Assembly: GCF_004168285.1 (NCBI RefSeq)
Contig: NZ_SEWF01000012.1
Span: forward strand, 103,252 to 167,251
Source: Emticicia agri
GTDB lineage: Bacteria; Bacteroidota; Bacteroidia; Cytophagales; Spirosomataceae
DNA: 64,000 nucleotides
Direction of reading: 5' to 3'
Shown here piece after piece: positions 31,308-42,295 of this stretch (positions are counted from its first letter, which is position 1; each line of letters opens with the position of its first letter). The translations under genes were made by a program, and so were the position numbers. A model generated the notes under the pieces. That model saw nothing but the letters and a program-made list of their open reading frames with translations, was not told the origin of the DNA and did not search any database.

Positions 31308-34300
31308 GTGACTATATCAGTGAAAAAAAACATCTTTTTTCTATTCTTGCTATGCTGTTTCTGCGGCACTACACAATTATTGGCACAAACCAATTATCAG
31401 AGAGGTTGGGAATATCTGAACAATGCCGATGTAAATAATGCCATCGCTTCTTTTGAAAAAGCCGTAAAAGACAAGCCCACCAAAGAAAAAGCGCAATTAA
31501 CTCTTACCATGCTTTATTCGGTCTTGGGCAAATCAGAAAAAGCCTCTGAACTTTTTAATGATTTTTACGACCATAATCCCGACCCGGGTGACGAATTATT
31601 TGCCATGTGGTTTGATGAGGGTGTGGTAGGTTATCCTACCAAGCACAAACCTTTTCAGCTTAATATGATGAAAAAGGTCGAATCTGATGCCCGTTTAAAA
31701 ACCAGATTTGAAGAAATTATCAAGTACCGTTTCATTACGCATTATACATTTGCCAATAATCTGGAAAAATATAAAGCGTATGACCAGCAAATGAATTCAG
31801 TTAAAAACTGGGCTTTGGTAGGACCATTTGATAATGTAATGAATAGCGGTTTTAATAAAGACTTTGGCGTATTACAGCATCCGAAGCCTGAAAAAACCTT
31901 TCAGTCAAGATATGGTGCCGATATTCAATGGTTTATACCCCAATTAGGCTTACAAGACGGCTACTACTATAAAACCTATAATTTTTATAGCGTCAATTCT
32001 ATCATCTATGCGCAATCGTTTATAGAATCATCAGAGGAGCAAGATGTGCTGATGAAAATCGGTTATTCAGGTTCGTTAAAAGTATGGCTGAACGATTCGC
32101 TGGCTTATAGCGAACAGGAAAGAAGAAGAACCGAAATAGATTATTTTCAGATAAAATGCCATCTGAATAAAGGTTATAATAGGGTGCTGATTCAATTGGG
32201 CGAGTATGAAGAAACTTTCCCCAGTTTTTATGTGAGATTTACAGACTTAGCCGACAAGCATCTGCCACTCAATTCTCAGAATACCTATCAGCCTTATCAG
32301 AAAAACAAGGGTTCTTTTACGCATATCCCGTTTTTTGCCGTTGAGGGGTTAAAGAAAAAATTTGATAAAAATGATATTTTATCTCAATTGCTCTTAGCCA
32401 AAGCGTATATGAGAGCCAATGATTTATACGCTGCCGAAGAAATTCTGAGTGCATTGGCAGTGGCTTATCCTAAAAATTATCTGGTATTAAGACAATTGAT
32501 TCTGTTTTATAAAGATTCGGAAAATACTACCGAACAGAATAAAACTTATGCCACCTTTAAAGAATTGTATCCGAATGACCTCGATATATTGGCCAATGAA
32601 ATATCAGATATAGCTAATGATACCGATAAAAGTAAACTCAAAGGATTGATTAGCACATTTAAAGAAAATTATCCTTACGTTGAATTCAATAATCTTCTCT
32701 ATGAGATTATCCTGCTGGGTATCGATGAAAATCTTGACAAGATGCTGGAAAAGATGGAGGAGATAACCAAAAAATATCCTGACAACAGCGAACTGGTTCT
32801 CATCAGACATAACCTTCAGAAAGCATTGAATGCTGATCCGCAAAAATCTAACGAACTTTTAGAAAATTTCCTGAAAGAAACCTACAGCTTTGCCGTTGCC
32901 GAAAGTTTACGTGAAAACTATATTGCGCAGGGAAGAATAGACGATGCCATTAAAACGCTCGAATGGGCAAGAAATTATTCTAAAGACCCTCTGTTAGATA
33001 AAAAGATAATAAACCTGCTTACCCGTAAAAGAGATTATGATGGAGCCATCAAGGCAGCTATGAGAATTCTGAAAAATGTACCGTCAGATTATTCAAACCT
33101 GGGAGACCTGGCTACTTTGTATAAAATGAAAAACGACAAGAAAAATGCGATGGTCTATTATGAAGAAGCCTTGCGTTATTTTCCTTTCTCGTTTGAGTAC
33201 AATGAAAAAAAACGGGAATTGAAAGACCAGAAAGCCGTTTTTGATTTAGCCGGAAGCATTTCTCCTGCGGAGGTAATCGGTGCCTACGAAAAAGAATATG
33301 TAGCCAAAAGCAAACAGTCTTATGATATTGTGATAGACAAAAAAACGTTGGTTATATTTAAAACAAAAGCTACCGGATACCGTCGGTCTTACATTATCAA
33401 GATAAATCAGGAAAGTGCGATTGAAGACTGGCAGAAAATAGAACTGACTGCCGATGCCAATATGAGCCTACAAGTAAACGAGACAAAAACCATTAAAAAG
33501 AACGGCAATAAAATAGAAGCCGAACGCAATGGAGACGAGGCCGTATTTACAAACCTGGAAGTAGGCGACTATATTTATGTAGATTATACCCAGAAGCAAG
33601 TAGATGGCAGCAAATCTGCCTTGTTTATCTATGATAGTTTCCCACTTAGCTCTTATAAGCCCATTTATAAGAGAGAATACACCGTTTTTGCTGAAGAAGG
33701 TGTCAATCTAAAAGATTCTGTAGCCAATGGAACGCTTAAACCGGAGTTAAGTAAAAAAGATGGCTTTCATGTGCGTAGCTGGAAACTGACCTCGCCTGAG
33801 GTACTGAAAAGCGAGACCCATCCCCTACCATTCAGTGATATTGGTATGGTGGTTCACATTAATTTAGGTTATACCTGGTATGACATAGCCCAATGGTATA
33901 GCGATTTATCTGAAAAACAGGCACAACCTGATTTTACAATCCGTTCGATTACTAAAAGTCTGTTTGATGGGAAAAACTATACAGACGAGCAAAAGGCAAA
34001 AATCATTTATGATTTTGTCTGTAAAAACATTCAGTACAGTTCTGTCGATTTCAGACAAGGAAGCTATGTACCCCAAAAGGCATCAACTATTTATCATACC
34101 CGCCTGGGCGACTGTAAAGATGTATCAACCCTTTATGCTTCTATTGCCCGAACAGCCGGGCTTGATGTAAATCTGGTGCTGATTAATACCCGCGATAATG
34201 GCCAGAAAGATGTGTTTTTACCCTCGCTGAACTTTAACCACTGTATTGTAAAAGTCAATCTGAAAAGTGGCCCCAAGTATCTGGAACTAACCGATACCGA

Positions 34301-35063
34301 TTTACCTTATGCACACTTGTACTATACCCATAATGAAGCGTCGATTCTGGAAATTCCAAACAAGAGTATTCCGAAAAACATTAGTTTAAGTACGTTGAAA
34401 CTGAATGAGGGGTATGTGAACAAGATTATCAGAAATAGTACCATTAAAGTAAACTCAACCAATAGTATTGCCGTAAAAAATCAGGTATTAAAAACAGGAA
34501 ATCAGGCAAGTGGAGCTACGAAAAGTTATTATTACGACGATGACGAGAAAAGAAAAGAGAATCTTAAAAAAGATTTAACAGCCAATTTTACTTCTACTAT
34601 TAAAGTCAACAGTTTTACTTTTCAAAAACTGGAACCACGGGCAGATACAGCTTCTTATACGTATGAGTACACCGTTGATAATGAAGTAAAGAAAGTAGGC
34701 TCTTTTAAAACCTTAAAGATTCCGTTTTCTGATGTGGTTGCGAAACTGGATATTTTTGATGAAGGCCAACGGGTATTTGATTTTGATTATAACTACTACG
34801 AAACCGTAGAGTATTATGATGAAACGATTACCATTAATTTAGACAATCCGACCAAGTTCCTTGAAGTTCCAGAAAATGTACATCTGACATTCAAAGGGAA
34901 TGTATATGATTTAGCCTTTACGAAAATAGACGACCAGCATCTGAAAGTAAAACGAACCTATCAGGCAGAAAGAAAGAATATCAGTGTGAAGGATTTTGAA
35001 GAGTTTAAAACATTCATTACCAAAGTAGTAGAAGCCGAAAACACTTCGGTGGTTTTGAAATAA
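31308..35063 (+). CDS. TPR + DUF3857 + transglutaminase-like protein, exported
   Basis: The 1251-residue protein has a signal peptide (FFLFLLCCFCGTTQLLAQ), TPR-like repeats (about 25-90 and 350-650), a DUF3857 domain (about 655-830) and a transglutaminase-like domain. The catalytic Cys is in RLGDCKDVSTLY (Cys936), His in NHCIVKV (about 980) and the Asp in YLELTDTD. A C-terminal beta-rich region follows. This layout is common in Bacteroidota, where such proteins are periplasmic or surface proteins of unsettled function. Start: GTG at 31308; a second GTG at 31320 directly before KKN would also keep the signal peptide. It is monocistronic with a terminator behind it. Confidence 0.85.
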   Translation: MTISVKKNIFFLFLLCCFCGTTQLLAQTNYQRGWEYLNNADVNNAIASFEKAVKDKPTKEKAQLTLTMLYSVLGKSEKASELFNDFYDHNPDPGDELFAMWFDEGVVGYPTKHKPFQLNMMKKVESDARLKTRFEEIIKYRFITHYTFANNLEKYKAYDQQMNSVKNWALVGPFDNVMNSGFNKDFGVLQHPKPEKTFQSRYGADIQWFIPQLGLQDGYYYKTYNFYSVNSIIYAQSFIESSEEQDVLMKIGYSGSLKVWLNDSLAYSEQERRRTEIDYFQIKCHLNKGYNRVLIQLGEYEETFPSFYVRFTDLADKHLPLNSQNTYQPYQKNKGSFTHIPFFAVEGLKKKFDKNDILSQLLLAKAYMRANDLYAAEEILSALAVAYPKNYLVLRQLILFYKDSENTTEQNKTYATFKELYPNDLDILANEISDIANDTDKSKLKGLISTFKENYPYVEFNNLLYEIILLGIDENLDKMLEKMEEITKKYPDNSELVLIRHNLQKALNADPQKSNELLENFLKETYSFAVAESLRENYIAQGRIDDAIKTLEWARNYSKDPLLDKKIINLLTRKRDYDGAIKAAMRILKNVPSDYSNLGDLATLYKMKNDKKNAMVYYEEALRYFPFSFEYNEKKRELKDQKAVFDLAGSISPAEVIGAYEKEYVAKSKQSYDIVIDKKTLVIFKTKATGYRRSYIIKINQESAIEDWQKIELTADANMSLQVNETKTIKKNGNKIEAERNGDEAVFTNLEVGDYIYVDYTQKQVDGSKSALFIYDSFPLSSYKPIYKREYTVFAEEGVNLKDSVANGTLKPELSKKDGFHVRSWKLTSPEVLKSETHPLPFSDIGMVVHINLGYTWYDIAQWYSDLSEKQAQPDFTIRSITKSLFDGKNYTDEQKAKIIYDFVCKNIQYSSVDFRQGSYVPQKASTIYHTRLGDCKDVSTLYASIARTAGLDVNLVLINTRDNGQKDVFLPSLNFNHCIVKVNLKSGPKYLELTDTDLPYAHLYYTHNEASILEIPNKSIPKNISLSTLKLNEGYVNKIIRNSTIKVNSTNSIAVKNQVLKTGNQASGATKSYYYDDDEKRKENLKKDLTANFTSTIKVNSFTFQKLEPRADTASYTYEYTVDNEVKKVGSFKTLKIPFSDVVAKLDIFDEGQRVFDFDYNYYETVEYYDETITINLDNPTKFLEVPENVHLTFKGNVYDLAFTKIDDQHLKVKRTYQAERKNISVKDFEEFKTFITKVVEAENTSVVLK

Positions 35064-35075
35064 CAGGAAAATAAC

Positions 35076-35109
35076 GGGCGTGGCACTAAAAATGCCACGC
35101 CCATTTTTA
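35076..35109. terminator. Terminator between convergent genes
   Basis: GGGCGTGGCA (35076-35085) pairs with TGCCACGCCC (35093-35102), followed by ATTTTT. It serves the TPR/transglutaminase gene and perhaps the convergent SEC-C gene. Confidence 0.8.
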
Positions 35110-35132
35110 ATAACAGATGCTGATGATACCCC

Positions 35133-35978
35133 TCAGACACCACAGCATTTTTTATATTTTTTACCGCTTCCACAGCTACATAAATCATTCCTTCCTATGG
35201 TTTCTGCACCAATAATCGGTGATTGAAGGGTAGGAGAAATTTTGTTTTTCTGCAAAAAATTATTGAAAAACTTAGTCATTCTTTCATGACGATTGCTTAA
35301 AGTTTTTCTGAACTTATCGACCTGCGTATATCTGATTTCTCTGATGATTTTCGTAACCGGTAATTTCTTGTCATCTAATTGACCCATCGACACCTCCTGA
35401 TTGCTATAGTCGTACCACAACTCTAATGATGGCTGTTCGTCATAACTCAATGATAATAACAACAAAACACTGGTACAGGTACAAGAGGGTTGCACACAAT
35501 AAAAATCACTAATCCAGTACTTGGTGCCTTCAATTTCTATATGCAAATCAAAAGACCAGGGCAGCACCTCATAGTAAGATACCATCTGAGATTCCTGCAA
35601 TACCTTTCTGTAATTGGCAAAATTGGCTTCAATTTTATTGGCATCAGCCATTTCAGAAGCCATCCCTTTCAGGTCTTTAAAAAAGGTATTGAGTTCACCC
35701 CATTGCTCACCTGATATTTCATTTTCAAGCGATTTCAGATAAGTATCTTTCGTACTATCTATTACTTCCGAGTCGGTGTATTTTAAAACCTGATTATTGG
35801 CAACATCTAAGGCATAGAGTTGGTCGGCATCTGCAAAATAGATGTTTCCGCAGCTACAGGTTAACTCCATACAAGGCTGTAGTTCATCTGATTTCAATAT
35901 TTTTCCGGCAAACTCTCCCTCTCCTATCTCAATATTGATAAAAGCCTCTTTCGGATTTTTGATTTGGTAGGTAAACAT
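35133..35978 (-). CDS. SEC-C zinc-motif protein
   Basis: The 281-residue cytoplasmic protein ends in a SEC-C metal-binding motif, CSCGSGKKYKKCC (the last 15 residues), the zinc motif first seen at the C-terminus of SecA, where it contacts SecB and ribosomes. The upstream 260 residues have no family I can name. A second cysteine cluster occurs at residues 36-45 (CMELTCSCGNIYF) and a third at about 160-167 (CVQPSCTC), so the protein may bind more than one metal. It is a single gene on the minus strand. Confidence 0.75.
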   Translation of the reverse strand: MFTYQIKNPKEAFINIEIGEGEFAGKILKSDELQPCMELTCSCGNIYFADADQLYALDVANNQVLKYTDSEVIDSTKDTYLKSLENEISGEQWGELNTFFKDLKGMASEMADANKIEANFANYRKVLQESQMVSYYEVLPWSFDLHIEIEGTKYWISDFYCVQPSCTCTSVLLLLSLSYDEQPSLELWYDYSNQEVSMGQLDDKKLPVTKIIREIRYTQVDKFRKTLSNRHERMTKFFNNFLQKNKISPTLQSPIIGAETIGRNDLCSCGSGKKYKKCCGV

Positions 35979-36029
35979 GGTTTGTTGTTTTCTGAAACCA
36001 CAAAATTATGGCAAAAATGGGTAAGAAAA

Positions 36030-36053
36030 AAGGCAACCCACAAGAGTTGCCTT
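36030..36053 (-). terminator. Terminator of metH
   Basis: On the minus strand AAGGCAAC...GTTGCCTT (stem 8 bp) is followed by TTTT, 24 bp after the metH stop. Confidence 0.75.
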
Positions 36054-36076
36054 CCTATATCATTTTTTAACTAATC

Positions 36077-39000
36077 TCAATCATAATTCAAAACCGGGCT
36101 TAACCATTTTTCTACGTCTTCCACACTCATATCCTTCCGTTGCGCATAATCAATCACTTGGTCTTTGCTGATTTTACCTATGGTGAAATATTTGCTTTCG
36201 GGGTGAGAGAAATACCAGCCGCTTACTGAACTTGCCGGATACATGGCAAAACTTTCGGTGAGTTCAATGCCTATTTTCTCTGCCTCTAATAAATCAAATA
36301 AAGCACGCTTCTCGGTATGGTCAGGGCAGGCCGGATAACCCGGTGCCGGACGAATACCCTTGTATCTTTCTGAAATCAGTTCATCATTGCTCAGGTTTTC
36401 GTCAGTATCATAGCCCCAATACTCTTTACGTACTTTTTCGTGCATTAATTCGGTAAAGGCTTCTGCCAGACGATCGGCAATGGCTTTGAGCATGATTGAA
36501 TTATAATCGTCATGGTCTTTTTCATATTGTTCCAATAATGGTTCAATGCCTAACCCTGCTGTTACCGCAAAAGCCCCGATATAATCTTCTTTATGCGAAC
36601 TGACAGGCGCGATGAAGTCTGACAGACATAAATTTGGGAGATTCTGTGCTTTCTGGTTTTGCTGACGCAGGTTGTGTAAAACGGTTAGAGAAGTAGTATT
36701 TTCTACTAACTGCCCATCTTCGGCAACGGCAGTATTGCTTAATACTCTGTATCCTGTGCCTTTCAGGCTGCCTTGCCCGGCCAAATCATAATGATACTCT
36801 TCAAAATTGTGTAATACAATATCATCGCCTTCTGCATTGGCCGGATAAAACCCGATTACCGCCTTGGCTTGCAATGATTTATCTGCAATCACTTTCTTCA
36901 GCATTTTCTGGGCATCATCATACAGTTTCTTCGCCTCTGCGCCTACTACTTCATCATTAAAGATTTTCGGGTATTTACCATGCAATTGCCAGGTCTGGAA
37001 GAAAGGCGTCCAGTCGATGTATTTAGCGATTTCTGCCAAATCATAGTTTTCAAATACTTTCGTTCCTAAAAACTTGGGTTTCACAGGTTGGAAATTCGCC
37101 CAATCAATCGGCACACGGTTTTCACGTGCCTTTTCTATAGTAATAAAGTTTTTATCCTTTTGTCGGCTGGCGTGTTCTGTTCTCAGGTTGGCATATTGTG
37201 TTTTTATTTCATCATAAATTTCCTGATGGGTCTGCGCATTCTGCATCAAACGGCCAGCCACCGGAACACTCTTGGAAGCATCTAATACGTGAATAACCGG
37301 ACCCGAATAGTGCGGGTCAATTTTAACAGCCGTATGAATACGAGAAGTAGTGGCTCCACCAATCAGCAAAGGCATTTTAAAACCCTGACGTTCCATTTCT
37401 TTAGCTACTCCCACCATTTCATCTAAACTTGGCGTAATCAGTCCTGAGAGACCGATAATGTCTACATTGTGCTTTTTCGCTTCTGCTAAAATCTTGTCGG
37501 TCGGCACCATCACGCCTAAGTCTATGATTTCATAGTTGTTACAACCCAATACTACCCCTACAATATTTTTACCGATGTCGTGCACATCGCCTTTTACGGT
37601 TGCCATCAGTATTTTTCCGGCACTCGAACTTTCGCCGCCCTCTTTTTCAGCCTCAATAAAAGGTAATAAATAGGCTACGGCTTTTTTCATGACACGAGCC
37701 GATTTTACTACCTGTGGCAGAAACATTTTCCCTGCACCAAACAAATCGCCCACTACATTCATACCGTCCATCAATGGGCCTTCAATAACATGCAAGGGCT
37801 TTTCTGCCTGCTGACGGGCCTCTTCAACGTCTGTATCAATATACTCAGTCAGTCCCTTTACAAGGGCATGTTCCAGACGCTTATTCACTGGTAATTCTCT
37901 CCACGCATTATCAATTACCTGCTCTTTGCCTTTCGATTTTACTGTCTCTGCAAACGTAACCAATCTTTCGGTAGCATCGGGGCGGCGATTCAGAATTACA
38001 TCTTCACATAGCTCAAGCATATCTTTCGGAATATCGTCATACACACCCAACTGTCCTGCATTTACGATACCCATATCCATACCCGCCTGAATCGCGTAAT
38101 ATAAGAAAACTGTGTGCATCGCTTCACGTACAGGCTCATTTCCTCTGAAACTGAACGATATATTAGATACCCCACCTGATACTTTGGCATAAGGCAGGTT
38201 TTCTTTTATCCAGCGGGTAGCATTGATAAAATCTACTGCATAGTTATTATGTTCTTCAATACCTGTGGCAACAGTCAGAATATTAGGGTCAAAGATGATG
38301 TCCTGCGGAGGGAAGTTCACCTCGTTTACCAATATATCGTAGGCACGTTTACATATTTCAATCCGGCGTTCGTAGCTATCGGCTTGTCCTGTTTCATCAA
38401 ATGCCATTACCACAGCTGAAGCACCATAGCGTTTTACTTTCTCTGCTGACTCCTTGAATTTCTCTACCCCTTCTTTCAAAGAAATAGAGTTTACGATTGA
38501 TTTTCCCTGCACGCATTTCAGTCCTGCTTCAATCACTTCCCATTTCGACGAGTCAATCATGATAGGTAACCGGGCAATGTCAGGCTCTGCCATTAGCAGA
38601 TTCAGGAATGTTTTCATGGCTTCTACCCCGTCAATCATCCCCTCATCAAGATTCACGTCAATTACTTGCGCACCACCTTCAACCTGCTCACGGGCCACCG
38701 AAATGGCTTCATCATATTTGCTTTCACGAATCAATCGGGCAAATTTCTTTGAGCCTGTTACATTACAACGCTCACCTATATTTACATAGTTGGTTTCTTT
38801 GGTAATCTTCAGAGGCTCTAATCCTGATAGTTTCTGAATCGGTTCAAAGTGAGGAATTTCTCTCGGTTTGTATTTTTGTGCCACCTCAGCAATGGCATGA
38901 ATATGTGCCGGAGTTGTACCACAACAGCCCCCAATGATATTCATAAAGCCGTTCTGCAAAAAATCCTCTACAATATCGGCCATTTCTTCCGGCGACTGGT

Positions 39001-39919
39001 CATATTCTCCCATTTCGTTAGGCAAACCTGCGTTGGGGTGAGCCGACACCATAAAAGGAGCTTCATTGGCCAGTGTCTGTACGTATGGGCGCATCAAATC
39101 AGCCCCTAAAGCACAGTTTAAGCCCACCGACAACAAATCTATGTGAGAAACCGAAGTTAAAAAGGCTTCCGTAGTTTGTCCTGACAGGGTTCTGCCTGAG
39201 GCATCGGTAATCGTACCCGATACCATTACAGGAATTTTTACGTCTTTTCCGGCCAGAACCGCTTTCTCATGCGTTTGCTTTGGAATCGAATGGCTTTGTA
39301 GTGGGCGGATGGTTCCTTTTCTTTTATCTGACTGGTATAAATCTATGGCAAAAAGAGCCGCCTTGGCATTGAGTGTATCAAAAATGGTTTCAACTAACAA
39401 TACATCTGCCCCCCCATCAACCAGGCCCTGTATCTGCTCATAGTAGGCATCTACCAGTTCATCAAAGGTAATGGCCCGAAAACCCGGGTCGTTTACATCA
39501 GGTGAAAGCGAGAGCGTACGGTTGGTAGGCCCAATAGAGCCTGCAACAAAACGTGGTTTATCAGGGTTTGCAGCAGTAAATTCATCAGCTACTTCACGGG
39601 CAATTTTAGCAGACTCGTAATTGAGTTCGTACACATAGTCTTCCATGTGATAATCGGCCATGGCAATAGAAGTACTCGAAAATGTATTGGTTTCGGCTAT
39701 ATCGGCCCCTGCTTCAAAATATTTGGCATGTATTTCCTTGATAACATCGGGACGGGTAATTGAAAGCATATCGTTGTTGCCCTTTACTTCATGCGGAAAA
39801 TCACGGAATTTTGCTCCACGATAATCTTCATCGGTCAACTTGTATTGCTGAATCAATGAACCCATAGCTCCGTCAAGAACCAGAATTCTGTTTTTTAAAA
39901 TTTCACGAATGTCGCTCAC
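36077..39919 (-). CDS. metH: Cobalamin-dependent methionine synthase
   Basis: This 1280-residue four-module enzyme moves a methyl group from 5-methyltetrahydrofolate through cobalamin to homocysteine. The homocysteine module (1-340) ends in the zinc cysteines [11 protein letters not shown]. The pterin-binding module follows (360-640: [12 protein letters not shown]). Next is the cobalamin module with DVHDIGKN, whose His ligates cobalt, and [12 protein letters not shown]. The reactivation module carries [15 protein letters not shown], which binds S-adenosylmethionine. It is about 50 residues longer than the E. coli protein, from insertions in the homocysteine module (about 200-225). It is monocistronic and diverges from an Lrp/AsnC regulator gene, a candidate controller. 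No SAM or B12 riboswitch was seen in the 200-bp leader. Confidence 0.97.
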   Translation of the reverse strand: MSDIREILKNRILVLDGAMGSLIQQYKLTDEDYRGAKFRDFPHEVKGNNDMLSITRPDVIKEIHAKYFEAGADIAETNTFSSTSIAMADYHMEDYVYELNYESAKIAREVADEFTAANPDKPRFVAGSIGPTNRTLSLSPDVNDPGFRAITFDELVDAYYEQIQGLVDGGADVLLVETIFDTLNAKAALFAIDLYQSDKRKGTIRPLQSHSIPKQTHEKAVLAGKDVKIPVMVSGTITDASGRTLSGQTTEAFLTSVSHIDLLSVGLNCALGADLMRPYVQTLANEAPFMVSAHPNAGLPNEMGEYDQSPEEMADIVEDFLQNGFMNIIGGCCGTTPAHIHAIAEVAQKYKPREIPHFEPIQKLSGLEPLKITKETNYVNIGERCNVTGSKKFARLIRESKYDEAISVAREQVEGGAQVIDVNLDEGMIDGVEAMKTFLNLLMAEPDIARLPIMIDSSKWEVIEAGLKCVQGKSIVNSISLKEGVEKFKESAEKVKRYGASAVVMAFDETGQADSYERRIEICKRAYDILVNEVNFPPQDIIFDPNILTVATGIEEHNNYAVDFINATRWIKENLPYAKVSGGVSNISFSFRGNEPVREAMHTVFLYYAIQAGMDMGIVNAGQLGVYDDIPKDMLELCEDVILNRRPDATERLVTFAETVKSKGKEQVIDNAWRELPVNKRLEHALVKGLTEYIDTDVEEARQQAEKPLHVIEGPLMDGMNVVGDLFGAGKMFLPQVVKSARVMKKAVAYLLPFIEAEKEGGESSSAGKILMATVKGDVHDIGKNIVGVVLGCNNYEIIDLGVMVPTDKILAEAKKHNVDIIGLSGLITPSLDEMVGVAKEMERQGFKMPLLIGGATTSRIHTAVKIDPHYSGPVIHVLDASKSVPVAGRLMQNAQTHQEIYDEIKTQYANLRTEHASRQKDKNFITIEKARENRVPIDWANFQPVKPKFLGTKVFENYDLAEIAKYIDWTPFFQTWQLHGKYPKIFNDEVVGAEAKKLYDDAQKMLKKVIADKSLQAKAVIGFYPANAEGDDIVLHNFEEYHYDLAGQGSLKGTGYRVLSNTAVAEDGQLVENTTSLTVLHNLRQQNQKAQNLPNLCLSDFIAPVSSHKEDYIGAFAVTAGLGIEPLLEQYEKDHDDYNSIMLKAIADRLAEAFTELMHEKVRKEYWGYDTDENLSNDELISERYKGIRPAPGYPACPDHTEKRALFDLLEAEKIGIELTESFAMYPASSVSGWYFSHPESKYFTIGKISKDQVIDYAQRKDMSVEDVEKWLSPVLNYD

Positions 39920-39945
39920 TTGAATCTATCTTTTAAGTTTTGCAG

Positions 39946-39997
39946 CACGATTTCTTTAATCGTGTGTACTAACAACAAAATTTATCTCACAAAAATA
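39946..39997 (-). promoter_or_regulatory. metH promoter and leader hairpin
   Basis: The minus-strand box TATTTTTG (39990-39997) would start a leader of about 60 nt. That leader contains the hairpin CACGATT (39946-39952) / AATCGTG (39958-39964), about 27-45 nt before the metH start codon. Confidence 0.35.
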
Positions 39998-40081
39998 CCA
40001 TTTAAAGATTGATTTTTTGGAAACATTTAATAAAATAGATAAAATATCTAAATAAGATAAAAAACTTATCAGTTTTATTTT

Positions 40082-40089
40082 TAAATTTG
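40082..40089 (+). promoter_or_regulatory. -7 box before the Lrp/AsnC gene
   Basis: TAAATTTG ends 33 bp before the ATG at 40123. The AT-rich tract around 40020-40090 would suit Lrp binding. Confidence 0.35.
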
Positions 40090-40122
40090 AACTAAATATT
40101 TGCTTCAAACGAGATTTTATCT

Positions 40123-40584
40123 ATGCAAAAACTGGATTCGACAGACAGAGAAATTTTAAAATACTTACAGGAGAATGCGCATCTGACAACGAAAGAACTG
40201 GCTTCCCGTCTGAACCTATCGCCTACACCTGTATATGAGCGTGTACGCCGTCTGGAAAATGACGGGGTCATCAAAAAATATGTAGCGGTAATTGACCGGG
40301 AAAAAATTGGCAAAGACCTGATGGTATTCTGTAATATCCGGCTGAAAGAACATGCACAGGAAGCAGGCAAAAAGTTTGTGGAAGAAATAGTAAAACTGAC
40401 CGAGGTAATAGAATGTCACAACATTTCGGGCGAATATGATTTTATGATAAAAGTAGTAGTTGACGATATGCGGGAGTACCAAAGTTTCCTGATGAATAAA
40501 TTAGCCTCCCTCGAAAACATCGGTAGTACGCACAGTATTTTTGTGATGAGCGAAGTGAAGAACGAAACGAAATTTGAGGTATAA
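40123..40584 (+). CDS. Lrp/AsnC-family transcriptional regulator
   Basis: The 153-residue regulator has the N-terminal winged helix (LDSTDREILKYLQENAHLTTKELASRLNLSPTPVYERVRRLE, about 3-45), then GVIKKYVAVIDREKIG, and a C-terminal RAM ligand domain with the conserved G-x-Y-D-x-x-x-K/V motif (SGEYDFMIKV). Such proteins form octamers and respond to amino acids. The gene diverges from metH across 203 bp, so regulation of metH or itself is plausible but inferred. Confidence 0.92.
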   Translation: MQKLDSTDREILKYLQENAHLTTKELASRLNLSPTPVYERVRRLENDGVIKKYVAVIDREKIGKDLMVFCNIRLKEHAQEAGKKFVEEIVKLTEVIECHNISGEYDFMIKVVVDDMREYQSFLMNKLASLENIGSTHSIFVMSEVKNETKFEV

Positions 40585-40647
40585 CTTTTGGAGAACGGAA
40601 TATGGAGAAAGGTTAAAGGAGCAAACGAAAATACTTACTTATAGATT

Positions 40648-40694
40648 AAAAGAGCCAAACCAACTAATTATCAAAATAAAGGCATGGCTCTTTT
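40648..40694. terminator. Weak terminator between convergent genes
   Basis: AAAAGAGCCA (40648-40657) pairs with TGGCTCTTTT (40685-40694) across a 27-nt loop. The T-run suggests termination of the Lrp-family gene. Confidence 0.45.
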
Positions 40695-40756
40695 GTTAAT
40701 AAATCTTCTTCACATTTTTTGTTCCCCTTTAGGGGTTAGGGGTTCTTCGTTCTCCA

Positions 40757-42184
40757 TCACTTCCTGTAATCCAGAGCCGGTTTACGGTCCCCTACCAATG
40801 ATGTATATTTAAAGTTGGCACCTCTAACTTTCTGAAATTCTTCTTTGGCTTTTTTCACAGTTTCAGGGCTTTCAAATAATTGAGTAGCCGTAAGTGCTAA
40901 TGTTTTAGCGGCTATCATCATACCTTTACGGCCAATGCTCATGCCTCCTGCGGCTACTGCCTGCCAGCTATGTGCCGGAGTACCCGGTACCCAGGTGGCT
41001 ACACTCAGCCCAACAGTTGGCACAGCCCAGCTTACATCACCCACATCTGTTGAGCCACCAGCTCCGGTTTTTTCAACGTCCAATGGTTTAATGCCTGTGG
41101 CATCTTCATACCTTAAATGGTCTAAACCTAAGTTTTTTGATAGTTTTTCGGCATAGGACTTTTCTTCTGGTGTATAGGTAAGACCACCTACTTTAACCAG
41201 GTTATCCTGCATCACTTGTGTCAGTGTTTCATTGGCCAATAGTTCGTAAGTACCTCCTGTCAGTTCCCATTCTACACGTGTATCTGTACCTAAAGCTGCT
41301 CCTTTGGCCGCTTTTTCGATACGAGACCACACATCAATGACAATATCTCGGCGAGGATTACGGGCATAATAGTACACTTCGGCAAAATCAGGGACTACAT
41401 TTGGTGCTTTACCTCCATTGGTAATTACATAATGGATACGTGAATCGGAAGGTACGTGTTCACGCAACATATTTACCATGTTATTCATGGCTTCTACGCC
41501 GTCTAATGCCGAACGTCCTTTTTCGGGAGAAGCCGAGGCATGAGCAGATACCCCGTAGAATCTGAATTTACCTGATTTATTGGCTAATGATGTACCGAAA
41601 CTGGCAGTATTGAAAGAACTTGGATGCCAATGCAAAACAGCATCTACATCATTAAATAATCCGGCACGAACCATATAGACTTTACCCGAGCCACCCTCTT
41701 CAGCAGGGCAGCCATAAAAACGGATAGTACCTTTTATATTGTTGGCTTTCATGTATTCTTTTACAGCAATGGCAGCAGCGGCCGAAGCTGTACCGAACAA
41801 ATGATGCCCACAGGCATGGCCTGCGCTACTACCAATAGATTTCTGGTCGAAAGTAGAATCCTGTGAAAAACCGGGTAAGGCATCGTATTCACCTAAAATA
41901 CCAATCACGGGCTTACCCTCTCCAAAAGACGCCACAAAGGCCGTAGGAATTTCAGCAACGCCTTTCTGAATCGTAAAGCCCTCTTTAGCTAACGTTTCCT
42001 GCAATAAAGCCGAACTTTTAGTTTCCTGATACCCTACTTCGGCATAGTTCCAGATTTGTTTGGCAATACCGCCATAGTACATTTCTTTTTTCGAAATGCT
42101 TTGCAACATCTGATTTTTTTTATCTTGTGCGGATAAATGAACACTGAGCAGTAAAATGACAAAGAGTGATAAAAGGTGTTTCAT
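40757..42184 (-). CDS. M20-family amidohydrolase (AbgB-like), exported
   Basis: The 475-residue zinc amidohydrolase begins with a signal peptide (HLLSLFVILLLSVHLSAQ), so it acts in the periplasm. Metal ligands of the M20D/peptidase family are visible: HACGHHLFGT (about 115) and AEEGGSGK (about 150), with a dimerisation lid domain inserted after about 205 (GVSAHASASPEKG). The closest named relative is the B subunit of p-aminobenzoyl-glutamate hydrolase; the actual substrate is unknown. I used ATG 42184 because the signal peptide starts there; an upstream TTG at 42223 would bury it. Confidence 0.88.
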   Translation of the reverse strand: MKHLLSLFVILLLSVHLSAQDKKNQMLQSISKKEMYYGGIAKQIWNYAEVGYQETKSSALLQETLAKEGFTIQKGVAEIPTAFVASFGEGKPVIGILGEYDALPGFSQDSTFDQKSIGSSAGHACGHHLFGTASAAAAIAVKEYMKANNIKGTIRFYGCPAEEGGSGKVYMVRAGLFNDVDAVLHWHPSSFNTASFGTSLANKSGKFRFYGVSAHASASPEKGRSALDGVEAMNNMVNMLREHVPSDSRIHYVITNGGKAPNVVPDFAEVYYYARNPRRDIVIDVWSRIEKAAKGAALGTDTRVEWELTGGTYELLANETLTQVMQDNLVKVGGLTYTPEEKSYAEKLSKNLGLDHLRYEDATGIKPLDVEKTGAGGSTDVGDVSWAVPTVGLSVATWVPGTPAHSWQAVAAGGMSIGRKGMMIAAKTLALTATQLFESPETVKKAKEEFQKVRGANFKYTSLVGDRKPALDYRK

Positions 42185-42228
42185 GTGTATTGATGTAAGT
42201 AGTTTAGTGTAAGATAAGCACAAAAAAA

Positions 42229-42268
42229 TAAAGATTCAGACAATAAAACAATACTGTCTGAATCTTTA
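42229..42268 (-). terminator. Terminator of the alpha/beta hydrolase gene
   Basis: Perfect 14-bp stem, 42229-42242 with 42255-42268, with a T-run on the minus-strand side. It lies directly after the hydrolase gene that ends at 42296. Confidence 0.75.
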
Positions 42269-42295
42269 TGCAAATAAAATAGTAACTATATAACC

